Below are positions 24,928 through 31,685 of a DNA stretch of 31,685 bases, piece after piece. A program made the translations under genes and the position numbers. The DNA is taken from the NCBI GenBank assembly GCA_016987375.1, contig PJRA01000051.1, positions 359,771-391,455 on the forward strand, in the 5' to 3' direction. Source of the DNA: Brachionus koreanus (Eukaryota; Rotifera; Eurotatoria; Ploima; Brachionidae). The notes beneath the pieces are model-generated. The model saw only the letters and a list, made by a program, of their open reading frames with translations. It had not been told where the DNA came from and did no database searches. Each line of letters begins with the position of its first letter. The stretch's first letter is position 1.

Positions 24928-25775
24928 TTTTGTTTTCTTTAAATTTCTAAATAATTAATTTTGATAAAAAAAAAATTATTTTTAAATAAAAAAAATGAGT
25001 CAGCTTTTCTTATTTTTTCTAAATCGGATTTGAAATTCAGTAAATTAAAAATTAAATTTTGATTCAACGAGTTTTAATGTGATTTGAATAATAATCGAAT
25101 GAAGAGCTAAAAAAAAAAAAAGCTAAAAAAAAATTTTCTTCTCGCTTCTCATTGTTAACTATCACTTGTATTTATAATAAATTTTGAAATTCTTCCTACT
25201 CAACCCTTAATCTTTAAAAAAATAATATTAGTCAGTAGCTTAATGAGCTTTAATAGTAAAGTAGTGACAAGATACTATAAATATTTGCTTTTTGTAAATT
25301 GTGATTAAAGTGTTGATATAACAATTTTTTGCTCTTAATATTTATTTTTAATTTAAATATCGAATTATATAGCCATAATTGGATCATTAGTAGCGATCGA
25401 GCCAATTACATATTATTAATTTTTAATGTATATATATTTTTTTTAATATTTTAAACAGTTTTGTTTTACGTTTTATTGTTAATTAGAATTTCCAATTCCA
25501 ATTTCCGACTGGTGACAGATGATTGAAAGATTTTTTTTAAAATTTCCTCAAAGCCATGCTCTTCGTTCATAACCTAATCTCATGTCTGATAGACTTTTTT
25601 AATTTTACAAAAAACTAAAAAAATTTTCTAAATATTATATAAACGTGATGCGAAAATTAGAATTAATCAGTCTAATTAAATTGTCATTTTTGTATTTTAA
25701 TCTAGTTTAATTTTGTCTAGAAAAAAATTAAGAAAAAAAATTTGTCTTTTTGGTTTAGTAATAAATTTTTTTTCT
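24928..25775. other. Intergenic between the peptide precursor and DNAI3 (divergent genes)
   Basis: Shared upstream region of two divergently transcribed genes. AT-rich. It includes the TATA-like site at 25169-25176 for the peptide gene and ends at the X-box of DNAI3. No gene seen. Confidence 0.5.
25169..25176 (-). promoter_or_regulatory. TATA-like box for the peptide precursor
   Basis: TATAAATA on the minus strand, 242 bp before the ATG at 24927. In such AT-rich DNA a chance match is likely. Confidence 0.25.
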
Positions 25776-25789
25776 GTTACCATGGTAAC
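25776..25789. promoter_or_regulatory. RFX X-box upstream of DNAI3
   Basis: GTTACCATGGTAAC is a perfect 14-bp palindrome and a full X-box (GTTACC-AT-GGTAAC). It lies 94 bp before the DNAI3 ATG. RFX-family factors use this site to drive genes for cilia. Together with the similar site upstream of PPP1R42 this is unlikely to be chance. Confidence 0.8.
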
Positions 25790-25882
25790 TGATTTTTTTT
25801 TCATACACAACTTTAACAAAAAAAAAACTGTATCTTTTTGTATTTAATTAATTTATTTAAAAAATATATATACATCAATAAA

Positions 25883-28800
25883 ATGTCTAAAGTGAATTTT
25901 TTAATAATTTAGAGAAATAAATTTTTTAATTTTTTAAATTAAGCCGACAAGCAGATCTTCACAAAAGCCGACGTCGAACTCTGCCAGTCGCTTGAGCAAC
26001 AATAGCGCAAAGCCGCGCGACAATTCAGCGCCTAAACTTGGCAGCAAACAAAATACAAAAAGTAGGCATGTTTTCAATTGTCTTCAAAATTGAATAAAAT
26101 TTTCTTAAGAAAGCCTGCACCAATTCGATGAGTACACAATCGATTGTCCAGCTGGACTTTACCGGCTATTTTTGGCCAGTGGCACGCAGGCAGCTTTCAA
26201 TCTTCGCTCGGACGAGGACATTACTCAAGAAGACAATTACCGATCTGTGCCCAAACAGACTATTTTAGATGACATGACCAATAAGCAGGCTCTGTCGGAC
26301 TTTTCCCCTTTGCGCAAACAAATCGAAGATTATCCCGAAGACGAAATCATAGTCGTGTACGACTACGAGTTTCAACATGATAAAAATTTTTACATTTGTC
26401 TAAGTCCAGCTTTAAAAGAATTTATTTTAAATGTAAAAAAAAAATTTCAAAATTTATTTTTTTTTATTTTTTTTTTATCTCAAGCCTCCATTAATTTTGC
26501 CACCAGAGCCACAACGCGAACCGCCCAAGTATGTGCCTCCTGTGTCAAAGCCCTGGGTATCAATGGGCTCAGAGAAAAAAATAGACGAAGCCAATTTCAA
26601 AGACACCAGACCTTTGGTAATAAAAAAAAATTTTTTTTAAAATTTTATTAACAGTTTCAAAATTGATAAAATAGCGAAATATAAAGAAATGAATTTTATT
26701 TTTAGCATTTAAATATTTCATCAAAAATATTTTTTTAGCAATTTTTAAATTAGTAAAATCAATAAATTATTAATTTGAAAAAATAAAAAAAAAAATTTTT
26801 CTAATCCTAGATTTTTTATTTAGGTTAAAAGTGATTTGAAAATTTCCAAATTGCATTTGTTCCGGGAGGCTAAGTTCAAAGATATTGAATCGGATGATAA
26901 AAAAGACTGGAATGTATCAATTCAGCCATTTGAATCAAATTTCGAAACAAAAATGGTCGAAATAGACACAGCAGTTCAAGCAGCACCGTTTCTGAGCGAT
27001 TCAAGCGCGCAGACTATTTGGCGATACCCGAAAAATGCAAGCACACAATATGAGCCCAGGCTAATGGAGTCCAAAGAGTGTGAAAAAATACTCGCAAACG
27101 AGGATTTAAAAGACTTTATCACCACTTCAATTCCAGAGTATTCCAAATTAGAAAAAAAAATGATTAAAATTTTTAAAAAAAATTTTTTTTTTTGCATAGA
27201 CTTGAGTCTGCTTTGGAGCAAAATGTAATATTTAACGCGTTTGAGAATGACTGGGAATTGTTAGGAGATGAAATGTCCTCGATTGGAGGTCCTGGCGACA
27301 TGCACTTGAAAGAGTATCAATCTTTCAGTGACATACACAACAGCAAGAACAAAATTGTAACTTGTGTACAATGGCATCCGGAACTCAAAGGAATTGTGGC
27401 TATGTCTTTGGCAGAAAATTATACTCTTTATGAACGTTTGGACAACATGTCCAAGACTGTTATCACACCATCTCTCATTTTAATTTGGAGTTTTTTTGAT
27501 CCAATTCAGCCCAAATTGCTTCTAGAAGCTCCTGATGATATATTTTCGTTTGCTTTTTCGACCAGTGATCCGAACATTATCGCTGGCGGATGCATTAATG
27601 GACAAGTCGTCCTATGGGACATTGGGCCTTGGGAGGAAAGAATTAAAAATCCCCGTGGAGACCATCGGGACAAAGATCTTTTTATTGTAAGTTAAATATT
27701 TAAGTTTTATTTTCATTTTATTTTAAAACAAAAAAAAAACATGACTTTACCTTGAAAAAAAAAAAAAAAGTAAATATTAAATTTTTGAAATCTAAATTTT
27801 TATTTATTAATGTTAAAGATGTTTAGTTTTAGTTTCTATTTCTAAACAGTGATTCATTGTTTTAAGGTATTATGTAATCATTAAATAAAAATAATTTTTT
27901 TCAAAAATTTTATTTTTTATTTTATTTAAGTTTATTTAGTAATATGAATTTAAAAAAAATTAAATTAGCTTTTGATATTCTTCCAAAATACATCACCTAA
28001 AACAAGTATATACGTCATCCATACAATTTAAATATCTATATATGTTTAAGCCTGTTTAGACTTCTTGTGTGGGATCAATAAATAAAAAAAGTCTTTTCTT
28101 TGAATATGTTTTATTGGAATTCTATTTATAAAACATAATGGTTTAAATAGTAAATTATTAAAAAAATATTTTGTCAAGACTCGGGTCTTAACATATTTAA
28201 AAAATGAGAGAGAGATGATATGGGACATGGGGGTGTTGTATTCTCTTCAACAGGTAAAAGACATTTACCGATGTCTAAGATCAAAAATTCGATCTATAAT
28301 TTCGATTCCCAATGAAATTATAAATCATTAAAAAATGAAAAAAATCTTTAAGAGAATAGAAAAAATAGCTTTTTTTTCTTAATCACTTTCATCTGTTGGG
28401 GGTTTTAAGGATAAAAAACTATTTTGATTTTTAAATATTTCTTCTTGCATTTTTTTCTACAAAAAACTGTTTTCTCGAAATGATGGTAAAGCATACTCTG
28501 TAAATTTTTGTTCAAATTTTAAAACATTGTCTTCCAGCCAACATAAATGTTCTATATCCACCTGCGTTTTTACAGCATCCAGTTAACAATAACATTACCA
28601 GAATCATTGAACTGTAATAATAGTAAATTAAAGATTTACGTTTTTATTGTCAAACTATTTAAAATATTCTTTTTCATAATATCAAAGGAAAAAGCTCTCC
28701 TTTAATAATAAAGTCAAAAATCTTATATGCTAACAATTACGATAGTGTTATCAATTGAAAATTAGTAACATCAGTTAGATTCCAAAAAATTAAGCATTTA

Positions 28801-30633
28801 CAATAATAATTAAACTCAAATTGCAGGGTTATTGAAATTTTGTGCAATTTAATCTTTGTTTTAACTGATTTATCTAAGAAAAAAGATGTTTTACATCAAG
28901 AAAAAAACTTTAATTCAGTTTTATAAATTATTTTTTTAATAAAAAATATTAAATAAAAAAATTCTTTATTTTGAAGCAACTTTGAAAAAATAATGAAAAA
29001 TTTTTTTTCTAAAAAAATAATTAATCATTTTTTCTCAATTTAGCCCAAGTTTGAAGACGAGAGCTTTTTTCAAACACCGCGAATTCGCTATTGTGCTTTG
29101 TCAAGCTTAGAAAGCGGCCACAATGCGCCCATAACAGACATATTCTGGCTGCCTGATCATTTTGAAATAGACCGACTTGGTTTCCCAACCGAAAGCAAAG
29201 AGGACAAAAATTGCCAATTAATGACAGCCGCATCTGACAAGTAAAAACAAAAATATATTCTCTTTATTTTTTTTAAAAAATATCAATTTAGTCAAATTTT
29301 ATTTTGGGACACTCGGTCCAAAACATTAAATCAAAAAAGAAAAGATTTAGATTTGCCTATGAATGTTCCACAAACATTTAAGCATTTGAGCAATTGGCGG
29401 CCTTTGTTAAAAGTAACCCTGCCATGCTCGGACCCGGGTGGCGATTTTGCTCCCACTAAAATTTCCATCTCCGAACGCCAAGGAGACAAATCAACAAGTA
29501 ATAAATCAATGGGTGTCATTTATTTGCTTAATTTTGATTATTTTATTTTTAAAAGTTGAACTAGAAGATAAATTAGAAATAGAGAAAAGAGAAGATGGCA
29601 ACAAGGGTCAATTTGTGTCTGGTGTGGGTAAGCCATCAAGCGGAAAAGGCAGCAGATTACTTCAACATTTGAATACTCGTATTTCAATTGGAACCGAAGA
29701 CGGTCAGTTTGTCTATGTTGACTGGATTCCGCAGAAAGATGCAGACACTAATAAACTAACTAGTACTAAAAAATTCATCAACAAAAAAAAATAATCAAAT
29801 TCAATTTTTTCTTTAAGCTTCAAAAGCCGAATGGTATCAGTCAATTTTAGATGGACCGATAACAGCTATGAAGCGTTCACCTTTTTTCAAGGATATACTT
29901 TTGATCGCCGGTGGCACTGGCTTTCAAATATGGAAGGAAAAAATATTTGTAATAAAGAAATTAATTTTTTTAATAAATAAAATTTTATTAAGATTTAATT
30001 TAAAAGAGCGGCGCCTTATTGCAAACCAAGTCGTTTTCTAAGCGTGTATGCGATGCCGAATGGTCGCCTACACGTCCAGGAGTGTTCTTCATAGCAAAAT
30101 CAGACGGCAGTGTGGACATTTGGGATTTGTTGGACAGAACTCATGTACCTATACTGACCCAGTCGATCAGTATTCATAAGTTGACCTTTATAAGCTGTAA
30201 AATTGTGGCCTCTAATCAACAATTGATTGCAATCGGAGACTCGATGGGAACTTTGCATATAATGGAAGTGCCTTGGTCGCTTAGAAGAATTGTGAGTGGA
30301 GAATTTCAAGCAGTGAAGACCTATTTGATGCGAGAGTCTGATCGCAGAGAATATGTTAAGCAAAGATGGGACTTCAGAGAGGAAGAAAAAAGAGAATTGG
30401 AAAGACAAGCCGCTCTTAAAGCTGGCGTAATTATTTATTTATTTTTATAAAAAATAAAATAATTTTTTTTTTCAAAATAGCTTGGTCCCCCGCATATTCC
30501 GACCGAAGACGAAATTACGTTTAGATTACGTGGCGAATACAACGAGTATTTGCATTTCGAAGCAGCCATTTTGAGAGAGTTGGGTTTAAAGGATGAAGAC
30601 GATGATCAGCCACCAGCTGTGGCAGTTAATTAA
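25883..30633 (+). CDS. DNAI3: DNAI3 (WDR63), inner-arm dynein intermediate chain
   Basis: Twelve exons: 25883-25891, 25944-26061, 26110-26432, 26485-26616, 26824-27137, 27200-27686, 29044-29240, 29292-29497, 29556-29762, 29818-29948, 30007-30426 and 30481-30633. They give 898 residues, close to the human 891. The N-terminus is Ser/Lys-rich, and the first exon codes only MSK. Conserved family blocks include RSDEDITQEDNYRSVPK, DYPEDEIIVVYDYEF, KPWVSMGSEKKI and ENDWELL. The WD40 region includes SLILIWSFFDPIQPKLLLEA, DPNIIAGGCINGQVVLWDI, ITAMKRSPFFKDILLIAGG and RPGVFFIAKSDGSVDIWDLL. A Lys/Glu-rich C-terminal helix follows (REYVKQRWDFREEEKREL). WDR63 is an intermediate chain of the inner arm I1/f dynein complex, which moves cilia and flagella. 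Eleven introns are mostly 48-62 nt; intron 6 (27687-29043) is 1357 nt and holds a coding-like relic. An X-box lies upstream. Confidence 0.95.
28379..28582 (-). pseudogene. Coding-like relic on the minus strand in DNAI3 intron 6
   Basis: A 68-codon minus-strand frame with one internal stop (28458-28460) reads like the C-terminus of a protein: TQVDIEHLCWLEDNVLKFEQ, ...YALPSFRENSFL, stop, then KKMQEEIFKNQNSFLSLKPP and TDESD before a final stop. The amphipathic, Leu/Glu-rich composition differs from the surrounding intron. I do not recognise the family; a transposase or retrocopy tail is a guess. Confidence 0.35.
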
Positions 30634-31306
30634 ATACAAATTAGTTTTTTTTTTTTTTTTATTAAATAAATTTAAAAACCTTAATTTAATTTTAATATTT
30701 ATTATTATATATGTTTATTAAAAATCAAAAAAAAAAAATTTTTTTTTTTCAGTTACCTCTGAAATATAAAAAATGATTGTATTTTGTGTTGGTTTACATC
30801 ATCTCATGTGTGTTTTTATTCCTATTTTTGTCTCGAGAATACATTGATTTCTGTTGTGGACGCTTTTAATATGCGCTTTAATTTCGCAAGAGCCTGACAT
30901 CAAAAAGGGACTGTTATTGTCAAGGTGACTAAATTTTAGATTTGAAGCCAAGTTGTAGCCAATTTATCTTTGCCTATAAAAATTCACATATAAAATTAAA
31001 TTTTTTATTAATATTAGTTAATACCAACTGAATGTAAGCTGGCATTAAATAAAAGAAAGGGGCAAAAAAATTATATAAGCTTTAATAATTCATATTTTTT
31101 AATATCAGAAAATATGAGATGAATTTATTTTATTTTTTTGCCCCTTTCTTTTATTCTGAATGAGCCCTATATCTATACAGATAAACAAATAAATAATAAT
31201 AAATAAATAAAACTTGTTTAAGCACAAAAAGGAACACAATCAAATAAAACTATCATAAAGTTCAATAAGTACAGAAATTATTAAAGCTTTTTAATATTCT
31301 CAAATT
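30634..31306. other. Intergenic downstream of DNAI3
   Basis: AT-rich 3' flank. AATAAA-like motifs occur shortly after the DNAI3 stop (30663-30668 region). It contains the inverted repeat at 31048-31155. No gene seen. Confidence 0.45.
31048..31155. repeat. Perfect inverted repeat, 24-bp arms, 60-nt loop
   Basis: The arm at 31048-31071, with core AAAGAAAGGGGCAAAAAAA, is the exact reverse complement of 31132-31155. The loop holds a shorter imperfect inverted pairing (AATTCATATTTT against AAAATATGAGATGAATT). The GGGG/CCCC core rules out a trivial AT palindrome. It could be a foldback or MITE-like element, or an RNA hairpin. Confidence 0.85.
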
Positions 31307-31627
31307 GTACAGAACAAATCATATAAAGAGAGATTTAGTATTCTTGGTTTGATGAGACTAAAACAACGACAATTGAAGGTAGGTTTAATACAGATGTTTA
31401 AATTAATAAATGAATTTGAGATGATAAATTCTGTAAAAGGAATAAATTATGAAAATAGATTATGACTTAATCTAAGGAGAAGAATTGATCATAAACTTGT
31501 AGAAGAGATTAACAAAAAAGAACAAAACCGTTATCAATTTTTAACAAACTGAGTTGTTGAATCATGGAATAACGAGTGATGCATAAGTAAATGGTCAAAA
31601 ATTAAAAGCGAATATCTCAAAAAATAA
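31307..31627 (+). pseudogene. Decayed 3' end of a LINE-type reverse-transcriptase ORF
   Basis: The frame reads YKERFSILGLMRLKQRQLKV, then IQMFKLIN, then NYENRL, stop, LRRRIDHKLVEEINKKEQNR, YQFLTN, stop, VVESWNN. This order (ERL..LGL..L..RR..GDLI.MFKI.., then a basic segment, then FF.NRVV..WN) is the usual C-terminus of reverse-transcriptase ORFs from non-LTR retrotransposons. At least two in-frame stops make it inactive. The 5' part is missing or too degenerate to read; the reverse-transcriptase core is not in the window. Confidence 0.8.
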
Positions 31628-31685
31628 AAATGATATTAAGTTCTGTTTTTTTTTCTGATGTAAAGAATTTATTTTTCAATAGAAT

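Noticed and set aside
28200..28260. Purine-rich AGAGAGAGATGATATGGGACATGGGGGTG segment in DNAI3 intron 6 as an RNA gene
   Set aside because: No fold or promoter element supports an RNA gene; it is probably part of the inserted material in this intron.

Overview
The window is animal nuclear DNA. It is very AT-rich, with long homopolymer A/T runs, and carries intron-rich genes whose introns are mostly 40-150 nt with GT...AG ends. Gene content is metazoan: a MITF/TFE bHLH-Zip factor, a KDM4 histone demethylase with a PHD/Tudor tail, a plasma-membrane Ca2+-ATPase and several motile-cilium genes. Composition, compact introns and gene content would suit a monogonont rotifer such as Brachionus, or another small AT-rich lophotrochozoan. 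That assignment is inference; nothing in the window proves it.

Layout, left to right. Positions 1-1367 (+): the 3' end of CFAP57, a ciliary coiled-coil protein whose 5' end lies outside the window. 1829-2154 (-): a frameshifted reading frame with AT-hook-like motifs, probably a transposon relic. 3383-4920 (-): MITF/TFE-like factor, 3 exons. 5623-6750 (-): PRXL2C/AAED1-like thioredoxin-fold protein, 3 exons. 6872-7751 (-): an unrecognised 114-residue protein built from 16-, 27-, 94- and 208-nt coding exons. 9273-10368 (-): PPP1R42 (LRRC67). 10716-11293 (-): HINT3. 11506-14357 (-): KDM4, 6 exons. 14808-15778: assembly gap of N. 16452-16883 (+): PLAC8-family Cys-rich protein, 5' end unresolved. 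17515-22494 (+): PMCA, 7 exons, 1118 residues. 23604-23896 (-): tentative two-exon 62-residue gene. 24625-24927 (-): secreted peptide precursor with dibasic sites. 25883-30633 (+): DNAI3/WDR63 dynein intermediate chain, 12 exons, 898 residues. 31307-31627 (+): decayed 3' end of a LINE-type reverse-transcriptase ORF, preceded by a perfect 24-bp-arm hairpin.

Three genes (CFAP57, PPP1R42, DNAI3) belong to motile cilia or the centrosome/manchette. Two of them, PPP1R42 and DNAI3, carry a textbook RFX X-box 80-95 bp upstream of the ATG (10448-10461 and 25776-25789); the promoter of the third is outside the window. This is the clearest regulatory logic in the window. The other recognisable genes (MITF, PRXL2C, HINT3, KDM4, PLAC8, PMCA) look like ordinary housekeeping or signalling genes with no evident pathway link.

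Exon structures were rebuilt by hand from splice-site phase and family similarity recalled from memory; every reported junction keeps frame. I found no prokaryotic-type operon, CRISPR array, rRNA or tRNA. The oddest features are the near absence of CAG acceptors (AAG and TAG dominate), the microexon gene, the possible duplicated terminal exon near 22.8 and 23.65 kb, and coding-like relics inside the two large introns.
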